A stretch of 24,719 nucleotides of DNA, from positions 1 through 24,719 of the forward strand of contig JAJRTI010000034.1 in the NCBI GenBank assembly GCA_024278415.1. The letters are read 5' to 3'. The stretch comes from Planctomycetota bacterium (GTDB lineage: Bacteria > Planctomycetota > Brocadiia > JAJRTI01). A program made the translations under genes and the position numbers. This document shows positions 7,209 to 15,565 of the stretch, piece by piece. Position 1 is the first letter of the stretch; each line of letters starts with the position of its first letter. The notes under the pieces are model-generated. The model worked only from the letters and a program-made list of their open reading frames with translations, was not told the origin of the DNA and did not search any database.

Positions 7209-8528
7209 CTATTGGCCTGAGCTGCGCCACAGCGCGTACAACATCCGGCACGCGGCCTCGACGATGCGGTCGCCGGCGTCGTGCGACAGAAGGCTGCTGT
7301 CTATCGCTCTGCCCGTGAACCCGCCGCCGAGGATCGCGCCGAGCGTGGGGCAGTATCCGCTGTATCCGTCGGCCACGCTGCAAATCGCGGTGGCCGAGTA
7401 GGGGCTGCGGCGTTTGATCTCCAGGCCGAAATGCGTGAACAGCTCGCAGGACTGAGTCACGACCGCGAAATCGCCGACGCGCACGACATGGACCGGCACG
7501 GTCTCGACCGGATTCTTCTGGGCATACTCATGAAGCCACAGCGCTCCGAACGAAAACACCCGGTCCCACGCGCTCGCGTGCTTGCCCTCCTCGACCGCGG
7601 TGACCACTGCTCGCGCGTGGCGGAGTTCTTCGGCGCTCGGCAGCCTGAGCGGAATCTGCAAGTCCTCGAACGCGTGCCCGAACGCGACCTCTTCTTGGAA
7701 CGGCATCGTGTAGATTTGCCGCATGGTTTCGCCGGTGATGAGATGCGCCTGCTGGAGCATGCGCTGCTCTCGGTCGCACACGCGGTTCGGCGAGAACCGA
7801 TTGTCCGGGTTGGTGTCGCCGATGGTCCCGTTGAGGTAGAGCACCGGGATGTCGCCAAACGCGGTGCGCAGGAATGCACGCGACGCACCGGGATAGTCGG
7901 CGGAGAAAAAATCACACCCGTAGAAACTGGTAGCGTGCGATGTGTTGCAATGCGCGATCGCGATGGGCCGGTCTTCCTCGTCGATGGCGCAGAGCACGCA
8001 ATGGCCGTCGTCCTCAGGGCCTTCCATCCCAGTGAAATCCTCGCGGGACACGTCGCCGCCGAGTTCATGCGACCCGTCTGCGAAGCACGCCCGACGGTTG
8101 TAGCCAATCTTGGCCCTGCCGCTGTTCCAGCCCACCCGCGCGGGGCGAACCGATTCCTTCGCCTTCACGGCCAACTCCACCAGCCAATCGGAAAGCGCGG
8201 CCAGATACTCCACGTCGACGGGTTTGGTTCCCTGCGTCTTGGCGATGGACGGGCCGGCGTGCGTATGGGTGGAGGCGATGATGACGCCGCGCTCGGGGAG
8301 GCCCGTCGCATCGGCGATGCGTTTTCTCGCCGCGAGGATGAAATCGTTTCTCGGCCCAATCAGGTCGCAGCTGATGAGCAGGACGGTTGTGTCTCGGCCT
8401 TCCATCAGCAGCGCGTTGGCCTCCAGGTCGTCCCGGATTTGGCTGGCGACCTGGTTGACCGTGGCCCCCTGGATCGGGGCTCCGATTCGTCCGTTGATAA
8501 TGATCGATGCTGCGCCAATGTTCAGCAT
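7209..8528 (-). CDS. ceramidase-like hydrolase paralogue without signal peptide
   Basis: This 439-residue member of the neutral/alkaline ceramidase N-terminal family starts MLNIGAASII with no signal, so it is probably cytoplasmic. Zinc-site marks are ASTHTHAGPS (His88, His90), a SHAT...FFSADYPG segment (198-214) and CELFTHFGLEIKRR near the C-terminus, followed by DGYSGYCPT. The nucleophile motif reads GTIGDTNPD, with Asn240 where ceramidases have Ser, so hydrolysis by the usual mechanism is doubtful. I chose ATG 8528, with AAAGGCGAG upstream; the longer frame to 8660 is intergenic repeat. It leads a two-gene unit with the ThuA-like gene. It may act on an amide, a sugar ester or a lipid headgroup. 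Confidence 0.8.
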   Translation of the reverse strand: MLNIGAASIIINGRIGAPIQGATVNQVASQIRDDLEANALLMEGRDTTVLLISCDLIGPRNDFILAARKRIADATGLPERGVIIASTHTHAGPSIAKTQGTKPVDVEYLAALSDWLVELAVKAKESVRPARVGWNSGRAKIGYNRRACFADGSHELGGDVSREDFTGMEGPEDDGHCVLCAIDEEDRPIAIAHCNTSHATSFYGCDFFSADYPGASRAFLRTAFGDIPVLYLNGTIGDTNPDNRFSPNRVCDREQRMLQQAHLITGETMRQIYTMPFQEEVAFGHAFEDLQIPLRLPSAEELRHARAVVTAVEEGKHASAWDRVFSFGALWLHEYAQKNPVETVPVHVVRVGDFAVVTQSCELFTHFGLEIKRRSPYSATAICSVADGYSGYCPTLGAILGGGFTGRAIDSSLLSHDAGDRIVEAACRMLYALWRSSGQ

Positions 8529-8604
8529 GATTGCTCGCCTTTCGTTGCCTGGTACAAAGCGGGCTTCACCCGCAACCGAAACGGCACGCACGGCGCGCCT
8601 TTTT

Positions 8605-8653
8605 GGAGTGCGCCGGCAGAGCCCGCCGCAAGGCGGGCGGCGACGGCGCTTTT
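8605..8653 (+). repeat. modular palindromic repeat, unit A
   Basis: The unit starts with GGAGTGCGCCGGCAGAG (8605-8621), holds a central stem GCCCGCC-GCAA-GGCGGGC (8621-8638), and ends CGGCGACGGCGCTTT (8638-8652). Both ends recur exactly but inverted at 9014-9062 around a different central stem. Conserved ends with a changing centre suggest a mobile or recombining palindromic element. Confidence 0.75.
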
Positions 8654-8713
8654 GCTGCATGCGCGCGGCTTGCGCGAATGTGCGTTCTCGTAGACATGCG
8701 CGCGCTGCCGAGG

Positions 8714-8741
8714 AAAAGCGGCGTCAAGCCGCCGCACTCCA
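8714..8741 (-). repeat. modular palindromic repeat, short unit B (possible minus-strand terminator)
   Basis: Reading on the minus strand this begins GGAGTGCGGCGGC and ends GACGCCGCTTTT, close to the ends of the longer units but without a central module. The stem GCGGC/GCCGC (8718-8732) followed by TTTT on the minus strand could act as a weak intrinsic terminator about 400 nt beyond the oxidoreductase gene. Confidence 0.5.
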
Positions 8742-9013
8742 CAACGCCTCGCCGCGGCCCGTACGCCGCAAACCGAACGCCCGTAACGCCTCGTCCCGAT
8801 GGCGCCCTGTGCAGAGAGCCTACGCAACTTCTTGTTTTTTGTCGCGGTTGCTGACTGCGAAGGCACTAACGCGGCGTTGCTTACAACGCAAGCTGGCGGG
8901 ACGCGCTCCGTCGTGTCCCGCTCACGGTTTTCGGCCACGACGGAGCGTAGCGGCGACGCCGCTTTTCCTGTGGACGTTCATACGCTCCCGCGCATCGACC
9001 CGGTGGCCGATCC

Positions 9014-9062
9014 AAAGCGCCGTCGCCGAGCGAGCTGCGCTCCCTCTCTGCCGGCGCACTCC
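9014..9062 (-). repeat. modular palindromic repeat, unit D (inverted copy of unit A)
   Basis: AAAGCGCCGTCGCCG (9014-9028) and CTCTGCCGGCGCACTCC (9046-9062) are exact reverse complements of the two ends of the unit at 8605-8652. The centre differs: a short stem GAGCG/CGCTC (9028-9042) replaces the GCCCGCC stem. Confidence 0.75.
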
Positions 9063-9133
9063 ACACAGGCCACGAGCGACCGTGGCCCTCCACGCGCGCG
9101 TCCTCTCTCCATCCGTGTCAATGCCGCGTCCGT

Positions 9134-10195
9134 TCACGGTTCAGACAAAAGGTCCGCCGGTCGGACCGGCATCCCCCTCCGAGCGGATTCGTGGACGGCG
9201 AGAGCGACGGCTAGCGACCGGGCGCCGTCTTCTGCGTCGAGTATCGGCTCCTCCTCGCCTTCCACGACGCGGCAAAAGTGCTCCAGTTGAGCTTGGAGGG
9301 GGTCGTTCGCGGCGACTTCGACCTGGACGCGCTCCAGCGGACGGCGCCAGCCTTTGGGCGCTCCGTCGGCGTACCGCCACAGCTCCATCCTCGGGAACGC
9401 GAACGATCCTTCCGCGCCGAGGAAATGGTAACAATTCTCATCCGCGTGGAAGAACGACGGATTCTCGCCCGTGGTCGCCTCGTACGACCACGGCGAGGGA
9501 CACGCGTCCGACGCCAGCACCGTACCAAGGGCTCCGCACTCGAAGCTCAGGGAGATGCTCACGGAATCTTCCACGGCAAGACCTCGCACGTCTGACCGCA
9601 TCTGCGCGTAGACCTCACCAATCTCGCCACAGATGAAACGCAGGCTGTCGAGTTCGTGGACCAGGTTGATCAGCGTCGGGCCGCCGACGCCTCGCTCCCG
9701 ATGCCAATCGATGTCGAAGTAGTCCTCCGGCTTCAACGCCGCCCACAAGACCGATACGCCCATGAGCCTTCCGAGCGCACCGCCTCGCACGAGTTCTCGG
9801 ACTTTCCGAATCCGCGCGTTGTGCCGGCGATGGTGGCCGACGAGCACGCGCGCGCCGCAGCGCCGCGTCGTCTTCACGATGCGCCGCGCGCGCTCGATGA
9901 TGTCCGCGATGGGCTTTTCAACCAGCACGTGCACCGACCGCTCCGCGCAGGCCTCCGCGACGGAGGCGTGCGCGGACGCAGGCGTGGCGATGATCGCGCC
10001 GGCCGGGGGCTCCTGGTCGATTAACCTCTCGACGGAGGCGTGGAAGGGAACGCCTAAGCGGTCGGCAACGGCCTTGCGACTTGGGTCCGTATCGCAAATG
10101 CCGGCGAGCGAGCACGTGGGGTGCGTATGGACAAGCTCCGCATGTTTCACACCCATGCGGCCGGTGCCGATGACGGCAATTCGTGTCTGCTCCAT
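9134..10195 (-). CDS. Gfo/Idh/MocA-family oxidoreductase
   Basis: This 353-residue protein is a typical NAD(P)-dependent oxidoreductase of the glucose-fructose oxidoreductase/inositol dehydrogenase family, acting in the cytoplasm on sugars, inositols or related polyols. The Rossmann motif GTGRMG is at residues 10-15, the conserved EKP at 93-95, and the catalytic-domain motif GGPTLINLVHELD at 171-183 with His180 and Asp183. The usual Asp of the GGxLxDxxxH motif is Asn177 here, a mild deviation. I chose ATG 10195 with AGGTGA about 6 nt upstream; a GTG at 10204 in frame is possible. Only 9 nt separate it from the upstream ceramidase-like gene, so they form an operon and may process the same compound. 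Confidence 0.9.
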   Translation of the reverse strand: MEQTRIAVIGTGRMGVKHAELVHTHPTCSLAGICDTDPSRKAVADRLGVPFHASVERLIDQEPPAGAIIATPASAHASVAEACAERSVHVLVEKPIADIIERARRIVKTTRRCGARVLVGHHRRHNARIRKVRELVRGGALGRLMGVSVLWAALKPEDYFDIDWHRERGVGGPTLINLVHELDSLRFICGEIGEVYAQMRSDVRGLAVEDSVSISLSFECGALGTVLASDACPSPWSYEATTGENPSFFHADENCYHFLGAEGSFAFPRMELWRYADGAPKGWRRPLERVQVEVAANDPLQAQLEHFCRVVEGEEEPILDAEDGARSLAVALAVHESARRGMPVRPADLLSEP

Positions 10196-10204
10196 ACCGT
10201 TCAC

Positions 10205-11659
10205 CTATCCATTGGGTTCGTCAAAAAGCTCGTTGATGGCCGCGACCGTGGCTTCGACGATTTGCTGTCCGCCTTCGGGGCCGATGGCTGTTCCGGCGAG
10301 GAACGCGCCGTAGCTGCCGCCCTGTATCGCGCGCGCCGTCGGCAGGTACGTGGCGTCGCCGGCGAGTTGCACCACGAACGTCTGGAGCGCCTTGCTGCGG
10401 CCCTTGATTCGGTCGCCGTAGTCGAGATACAGCTCGAAGCGATTCGTGCACATCGCGACGTCGCCGATGCGCAACACGTGCAGCTCGACCGGCAAGGTGA
10501 GACACTCCCCGCGCTGTTGGGCATGGTAGAGGTTGATGACCTGTTGGTAGAAGCCGCGGGACGCGTACGCGGTGGAATACTTTGCGGACATCGGGTCGGC
10601 CGAACCGAGCGCGGCCAATTGCTCCGCCGCGAGCGCCGCCTGTCTCTCCGCGTCCGCGAGGTCGGCCTCCGTCACGCGGCGGCGCGGGAGTTCGAGCGTG
10701 ATGCGCCGGCGCCGAAACGGAGGACGCCGCCGGACATCGGCTGACGCCAGCGGCAGGACTTCGTCCGCGACCGCGGCGAGCTTGTCGGCGATGTCCCGGC
10801 GCCGCGCCATGCCGAAGTCGTCGCCGTATCCCTTCAGGCGGAACATCCGCGCGTCGGCCCGAGTGTTCAGCAACGGCCGGGGCGTCAGATCGCCCGCAGC
10901 GGAGCACTGCGCCAATATGTGCACGTGCTCGCCATGCCGCTTCCGGACTTCCGCCCGCGCCTCGCGCCAGTAGTCGGCGGACACGAAGTTGGCGGCCGCC
11001 GAGCATTGCGCCGGGCAGGGGACGTTGACCACCATGCCGGTCAGGGTGTGGTTGGCGTCGTAGGTGAACAGCAGCTCAACTGCGTGGTCCTCGCGGGCCT
11101 CGATATGGGAGAAATCGGGCCTGTGGGTCGGGCCGAACATCTTGGCCGATCCGTCGAAGTATCGAACCCTCCGGTTGAAGCCGACGGCGGCGTATCCTCG
11201 GCCCCAGCTCACCGCGCCCGGCGTGCGCTTGCGCCAGGCCTCGACCGCGGCCTCGCTGATGCGCTCCACGAGCAAGTCGGCATAGGCCTGGCTCGTGATC
11301 ACGTCGTCCGGCATCTTGGGACGCGGAAAGTCGGTGGTGGGCCTCGGCTGATCCGGGGCCGTGTGCGTATGCGTGACCGCGATGAGCAACATCTCCGGTC
11401 GGAATTCCGGCAGGGCTTTCGCCACGCGCTGGCGGCATCGCTCCGTCACGCACTCGGCGACGGCCACCGCGTCGAGCGAGCACAGGATGGCCAGCTCCTG
11501 CTTGTCGCTCGACTCCAGAGCCAACGCGGTGACGCTCAGAGGGTCGTGCACTTCATCGGTCAGGCGAATGCGGAACGCGCCGCACAGCGAGACCTTGCCG
11601 GTGGGAGTGACGTTGCGCGAGGCCCAGCCAATTAACATGGTTGCTTCGGATGCGCTCAT
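10205..11659 (-). CDS. ceramidase-like hydrolase paralogue, GDLTP variant, no signal peptide
   Basis: This 484-residue protein has the same domain family as the two ceramidase-like proteins at 5086-6420 and 7209-8528 but is divergent. It has AVTHTHTAPD (His97, His99), NVPCPAQCSAAANFVSADYW (212-231), QCSAAGDLTP (251-260) with Thr259 at the nucleophile position, and a C-terminal FELYLDYGDRIK with DATYLPT. The NVPCPAQ/SADYW pattern, without the usual second zinc histidine, marks a separate subfamily that I recall from Planctomycetes-like genomes, where the motif more often reads GDQSP. No signal peptide is visible, so it is probably cytoplasmic. The start at 11659 has GGAAG upstream; MLIGWASRN at 11638 is an alternative. 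It is the first gene of an operon with the Gfo/Idh/MocA oxidoreductase. Confidence 0.8.
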   Translation of the reverse strand: MSASEATMLIGWASRNVTPTGKVSLCGAFRIRLTDEVHDPLSVTALALESSDKQELAILCSLDAVAVAECVTERCRQRVAKALPEFRPEMLLIAVTHTHTAPDQPRPTTDFPRPKMPDDVITSQAYADLLVERISEAAVEAWRKRTPGAVSWGRGYAAVGFNRRVRYFDGSAKMFGPTHRPDFSHIEAREDHAVELLFTYDANHTLTGMVVNVPCPAQCSAAANFVSADYWREARAEVRKRHGEHVHILAQCSAAGDLTPRPLLNTRADARMFRLKGYGDDFGMARRRDIADKLAAVADEVLPLASADVRRRPPFRRRRITLELPRRRVTEADLADAERQAALAAEQLAALGSADPMSAKYSTAYASRGFYQQVINLYHAQQRGECLTLPVELHVLRIGDVAMCTNRFELYLDYGDRIKGRSKALQTFVVQLAGDATYLPTARAIQGGSYGAFLAGTAIGPEGGQQIVEATVAAINELFDEPNG

Positions 11660-12140
11660 TGGGGGCTTCCGGGATTCGAGGGATTCGCGGTCACGCCTCT
11701 TTTGCGGCGCTGATGGAGCGACGCTGTTTGTGACGGTCAAAGGCCGCGGATGCGGGCTGCGCCAGTGCTCGATGCGCCATCACGACGCCGGGGAGTCGGC
11801 GAGCCGCTCGAGTTCCCGAGCGGCGTCGGCCGCGTGCGGTCGCCCCAAGCCACCATCCATCGCACCCAGCGCCGCGCGGCGTACGCGGCGAAGTAGCGCT
11901 GCCCGTACGCGGCCAGCGCGAGCGAGGGGGGCTTCTCGCTCGGCGATCGGGCCACGCGCGCATGATACCGGATCGCCGGCTTCGCGTCCAAGCGCGGCCA
12001 TCCTCGGCATGGGCCGAAGGCCGTGCACGGCCCACTCGAACAGTTCGCTGGATCGCGCAACCTTGACTTTCGCGCTGCGGCCATTATCATGGGCAATCTT
12101 TACGCAGGGTGCGTACGGCTGTACAGACGAGACACTGGCC
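11660..12140. other. intergenic region upstream of pheS
   Basis: No gene is convincingly supported. Minus-strand frames across 11691-12187 are open but overlap each other in several frames and show no family. The stretch includes a 14-bp perfect palindrome GGCCGTGCACGGCC (12019-12032) and the pheS promoter (12063-12090). It separates the divergent hydrolase operon and pheST. Confidence 0.55.
12063..12090 (+). promoter_or_regulatory. sigma70-type promoter of pheST
   Basis: TTGACT (12063-12068) and TATCAT (12085-12090) are 16 bp apart, each close to consensus. Transcription would begin near 12097, giving a leader of about 45 nt before the pheS ATG. No room is left for a T-box or a leader-peptide attenuator. 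Confidence 0.6.
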
Positions 12141-13175
12141 ATGCTTGACCAAGTAGAGCAAGTCCAAGAGGAGGCCCTGCGCGCCATTGCAGAGGCGGCC
12201 GACGAGGCCGCGCTCCAGGCCGCGCAGGCCCGCTACCTGGGGCGCAAGGGCTCGCTGACCGCGCTGCTGCGCTCGATGGGTTCAGTCGAGCCCAGCCAAC
12301 GGGCGAGCGTGGGCAAGGCGGTGAACGAGGCCAAGAACATCGTGCAAGCGGCCGCGGACGAGCGCCGGGCCGAACTCGAACGCTCGGCCATTGACGGCCA
12401 ACTCGCGGACCCGACTTTTGATCCCACCGTGCCGGGCGAACCTGTCGGCGGCGGCGCGCTGCATCCGCTCACAATCGTGCAAGACCGCGTCGAGCGCATC
12501 TTCGAGTCCATGGGCTTCATGGTGCTCGATTACCCAGAGGCAGAGACCGAGTTCTACAACTTCGAGGCGCTCAACATCCCGGCGGACCATCCAGCCCGCG
12601 ACATGCAGGACACCTTCTGGCTCGGCGAGGGGCTGGTGTTGCGCACGCACACGTCAAACGGGCAGGTGCGCACCATGCGGGAGTACGAGCCGCCGTTCCG
12701 GGCGGTGTTCCCAGGCCGGTGCTTCCGCTATGAGGAAGTCGACGCGTCGCACGAGCACACGTTCCATCAGTGCGAAGGGCTCATGATCGACCGCGATATC
12801 AGCGTGGCGCACCTGATTTCCGTGATGAAGCACCTGCTGCGGGAGATTTTCGAGCGGGACGTGAAAGTGCGGCTGCGGCCGGGCTACTTCCCGTTCGTGG
12901 AGCCCGGGTTCGAGCTGGACATCAACTGCCTCGTGTGCGGCGGCGGGGGGTGCAGCGTGTGCAAGCAGAGCGGCTGGCTGGAGCTGCTGCCCTGCGGCCT
13001 CGTGCATCCGGCCGTGATCCGCTTCGGCGGGCTCGATCCGGACGAATGGGAGGGCTGGGCGTTTGGGCTCGGTCTGACCCGACTCGTGATGATGAAGTTC
13101 GGCATCGACGATATTCGGCTCATCATGAACGGAGACTTGGGGTTCGTCGAGCAGTTCAATGGAGCGTGGCGATGA
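12141..13175 (+). CDS. pheS: phenylalanine--tRNA ligase alpha subunit
   Basis: This 344-residue protein is the catalytic class II subunit of the cytoplasmic alpha2-beta2 synthetase that charges tRNA-Phe. The N-terminal coiled coil covers about residues 1-85 (with ARYLGRKGSLTALLRSMG). The catalytic core has GFMVLDYPEAETEFYNFEALN, the DMQDTFW segment, LRTHTSNGQVRTM, the motif 2 loop FPGRCFRYEEVDASHEHTFHQCEG, and motif 3 GLGLTRLVMMKFGIDDIR. A cysteine-rich insertion (CLVCGGGGCSVC) occurs in many bacterial PheS proteins. The ATG at 12141 fits the family N-terminus; the ribosome site is weak (GAG upstream). It overlaps pheT by 4 bases (ATGA), implying translational coupling. Confidence 0.98.
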   Translation: MLDQVEQVQEEALRAIAEAADEAALQAAQARYLGRKGSLTALLRSMGSVEPSQRASVGKAVNEAKNIVQAAADERRAELERSAIDGQLADPTFDPTVPGEPVGGGALHPLTIVQDRVERIFESMGFMVLDYPEAETEFYNFEALNIPADHPARDMQDTFWLGEGLVLRTHTSNGQVRTMREYEPPFRAVFPGRCFRYEEVDASHEHTFHQCEGLMIDRDISVAHLISVMKHLLREIFERDVKVRLRPGYFPFVEPGFELDINCLVCGGGGCSVCKQSGWLELLPCGLVHPAVIRFGGLDPDEWEGWAFGLGLTRLVMMKFGIDDIRLIMNGDLGFVEQFNGAWR

Positions 13176-15565
13176 AGATCTCGTGGCGTTGGCTTTCGGA
13201 ATACGTCGATCTCGACGGGATCGATCCGGTGGCCACGGCCGAGCAGTTCACGCTCTCCGTCGCGGAGCTGGAGGGCGTCGAGCAAGTCGGCCAGGGCCTC
13301 AATGACGTAGTGGCCGCGCGGATCCTGTCCGTGGAGGCCCACCCGAACGCGGACCGGCTCAAGGTGGTCAAGGTCGATACGGGCAAGGGCCAGGCGCAAT
13401 GCGTGAGCGGCGCGCCGAACCTGAACGTGGGCGACGTGGGCCTATTCGCTCCGGCCGGCGTCACGTTGCCCAATGGCCTCAAGCTGAAGGCTGCGAAGAT
13501 GCGCGGCGTGGTGAGCGAGGGCATGCTCGTGGCGGAGGACGAACTGGGGATGACGGAGGATCACACAGGCATCATCGTGCTCGATGGCGACGTCGCGCCT
13601 GGCGCGAAGGCCGGCGATGTCGTCCCAGTAGAGGATGCGCTCTGGGAGATCGACAACAAGTCGATCACGCATCGGCCCGATATGTGGGGCCATTACGGCA
13701 TCGCTCGCGAGGTGGCGGCCGTCACCAAGCGCGAGTTGAAACCACTGGACCTCGATTTGGGGTTCACCAACGACGACGCGCTGACCGTGCGCCTCGACTG
13801 CCCGGACCTTTGCTTGCGGTACACGGCGTATCTGATTGCGGACGTGCAGATCGGGCCATCGCCGCTTTGGCTGCGCACCCTGCTGCATCGCCTTGGCGTG
13901 CGGCCGATCAGCAACGTGGTGGACGCGACGAACTACGTGATGCTTGCGACCGGCAACCCGATCCACGCGTTCGACCAACGCTTCCTCGCGCAGGACACGA
14001 TCATCATTCGCCGCGCGGGTGAGGGCGAGGTGCTGCGCACCTTGGACGACGTGGACCGCAAGCTGTGCTCTGAGGACTGCGTCATTGCGGACGCGGAGAA
14101 GGGCATCGCGCTCGCCGGCGTCATGGGCGGCGCGAACAGCGAGATTCAGGCCGACACCACGAACGTGGTGTTAGAGTCCGCGTGCTTCAGCGGCCCCGCG
14201 ATCCGGCGCACGTCCGCGCGTGTAAAACACCGGACCGAGGCGTCCATGCGTTTCGAAAAGAGCCTCGACCCAAGCTTGGCTTACGACGCGGCGGTCCTGT
14301 TTGGGAAGCTGTGTCTCCAGCTTTGCCCGAGTGCGCGTATTGCGAGCAAGCTGTACGACGTGGGCGTGCAAGCGCCGGACCCCATCCAAGTGCGCGTGCC
14401 GCTCGATCTGATCGACCGGCGGATCGGGCAGAAGGTCGGCGCCGATTTTGTCGCAGACACGCTGTCGCGGCTGGGCTTCGGGTGCCAGGTCGACGGCGGG
14501 GTGTTGACGGCCGACGTGCCTTCGTGGCGCGCGACGAAGGACATCTCAATCGCCGAGGATATTATCGAGGAAGTGGGCCGCGTCTACGGGTACGACAACA
14601 TTACGCCGGTCGATCCGTTGGTGGCGGTGAAACCCGCGCCGCAGTTGCCGAGCAAGAAACAGGTAGCCGACGTGAAGCGTTTCCTGGCCGGCCGCGCGGG
14701 CATGAGCGAGATCATGCTGTACGCGTTCGAGCACGTGGCGACGCTGGAGGCGCTGGGCTTGAAGGCCGAGGACCATGTGCCCGTGCAGAATCCTATCAGC
14801 TCGGACTTCCCGGTGCTGCGGCGCACGCTCGCGCCCGCGATGCTGGCGTCCATCGAGACCAACTATCGCGTGCGGCCGGCGTTTGCCGCGTTCGAGATCG
14901 CGCGGACGTTCGTCGCGCATCCTGGCGGCGACATCCCGTTGCAGCCTCGCCATCTGTGTGGCGTGGTTGTGGATCGGGAACTGGATGAGGACCCGGACGC
15001 GGCCCTATTTGCCAAAGCCAAAGGCCTCGTCTGGTCGCTGCTTGCTTGGCTTGGGCACGGCGAGCCCTCGTTGGCCGAGGCGCCGGAAGCGGTGCGCGCG
15101 TGGGCCCACCCGGTGCGCTCGTCCGGGATTGAAGTGTCCGGCCTCGTCGTTGGCGGGTTCGGGCAGGTGCATCCGGGAGCGCTGCGTTCGCTGAAGCTCC
15201 CGGTGGGTGCGGCGCTTTTCGAGATCGATCTGGACGAATTGCTCGCGCTGGAGCGCGCTCCCATCGAGCATGTGCCCGCGCCCAAGTTCCCCGGCATCAC
15301 TTGGGACATTAGCGTCGTGGTGCCGGAAGCGGTGCGCGTTGCCCAGATCGCGGACGTGATCTGGAAGTGCGACAAGACGCTTGTTCGCGGCGTGGAGTTT
15401 GTGGCCATCTACCGCGGGGCCCCCATCCCGGATGGCCGCAAGAGCGTCACCTTCTCCATCCTATTTCGGGCAGACGACCGCACGCTGCTCGAAGACGAAG
15501 TCGAGCCGATCCACAAGCGGATCGTGAAGCAACTGGAGCAGCAGGTGGACGGAGAGTTGCGGTAG
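13172..15565 (+). CDS. pheT: phenylalanine--tRNA ligase beta subunit
   Basis: This 797-residue protein matches the usual length of PheT. The domains run in the expected order: an EMAP-II-like tRNA-binding domain (about 40-150, with HPNADRLKVVKVDTG), B3/B4 editing region (about 200-390, with GNPIHAFD and GVMGGANSEI), B5 (about 400-475), the catalytic-like core (about 480-690) and a C-terminal FDX-ACB anticodon-binding domain (about 705-797, with FPGITWDISVVVP and IYRGAPIPDGRKSVTFSI). The beta subunit binds tRNA and hydrolyses mischarged Tyr-tRNA-Phe. It starts within the pheS stop (ATGA). No terminator with a T-run is evident after the stop. Confidence 0.98.
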   Translation: MKISWRWLSEYVDLDGIDPVATAEQFTLSVAELEGVEQVGQGLNDVVAARILSVEAHPNADRLKVVKVDTGKGQAQCVSGAPNLNVGDVGLFAPAGVTLPNGLKLKAAKMRGVVSEGMLVAEDELGMTEDHTGIIVLDGDVAPGAKAGDVVPVEDALWEIDNKSITHRPDMWGHYGIAREVAAVTKRELKPLDLDLGFTNDDALTVRLDCPDLCLRYTAYLIADVQIGPSPLWLRTLLHRLGVRPISNVVDATNYVMLATGNPIHAFDQRFLAQDTIIIRRAGEGEVLRTLDDVDRKLCSEDCVIADAEKGIALAGVMGGANSEIQADTTNVVLESACFSGPAIRRTSARVKHRTEASMRFEKSLDPSLAYDAAVLFGKLCLQLCPSARIASKLYDVGVQAPDPIQVRVPLDLIDRRIGQKVGADFVADTLSRLGFGCQVDGGVLTADVPSWRATKDISIAEDIIEEVGRVYGYDNITPVDPLVAVKPAPQLPSKKQVADVKRFLAGRAGMSEIMLYAFEHVATLEALGLKAEDHVPVQNPISSDFPVLRRTLAPAMLASIETNYRVRPAFAAFEIARTFVAHPGGDIPLQPRHLCGVVVDRELDEDPDAALFAKAKGLVWSLLAWLGHGEPSLAEAPEAVRAWAHPVRSSGIEVSGLVVGGFGQVHPGALRSLKLPVGAALFEIDLDELLALERAPIEHVPAPKFPGITWDISVVVPEAVRVAQIADVIWKCDKTLVRGVEFVAIYRGAPIPDGRKSVTFSILFRADDRTLLEDEVEPIHKRIVKQLEQQVDGELR

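Larger units (their letters stand above)
8529..9133. other. 605-bp non-coding region built of modular inverted repeats
   Basis: No gene is supported, although several frames are open because of high GC. It contains four related units: 8605-8653, 8714-8741, 8949-8967 and 9014-9062. It also holds hairpins at 8896-8921 (arms GCGGGAC/GTCCCGC) and 9068-9087 (arms GGCCACG/CGTGGCC). It separates the two minus-strand gene groups, so some hairpins could end transcription from the oxidoreductase gene; reading on the minus strand, the stem at 8718-8732 is followed by TTTT. Confidence 0.6.

Noticed and set aside
7209..8660. Long form of the ceramidase-like protein starting at 8660
   Set aside because: The extra residues are Arg-rich and are encoded by the modular repeat; the ATG at 8528 has a proper ribosome site and the family N-terminus.
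8110..9636. Long plus-strand frame of about 500 codons
   Set aside because: It is antisense to the ceramidase-like and oxidoreductase genes and crosses the repeat region; it is rich in Arg, Ser and Pro and shows no domain.
12091..12140. T-box or leader-peptide attenuator for pheST
   Set aside because: The leader is only about 45 nt, with no Phe-rich small frame and no terminator/antiterminator stems.
11691..12187. Overlapping minus-strand open frames before pheS (for example 11737-12096)
   Set aside because: Three frames are open over the same bases, none with a clear ribosome site or a recognised domain, and the pheST promoter lies inside them. This is expected in GC-rich non-coding DNA.
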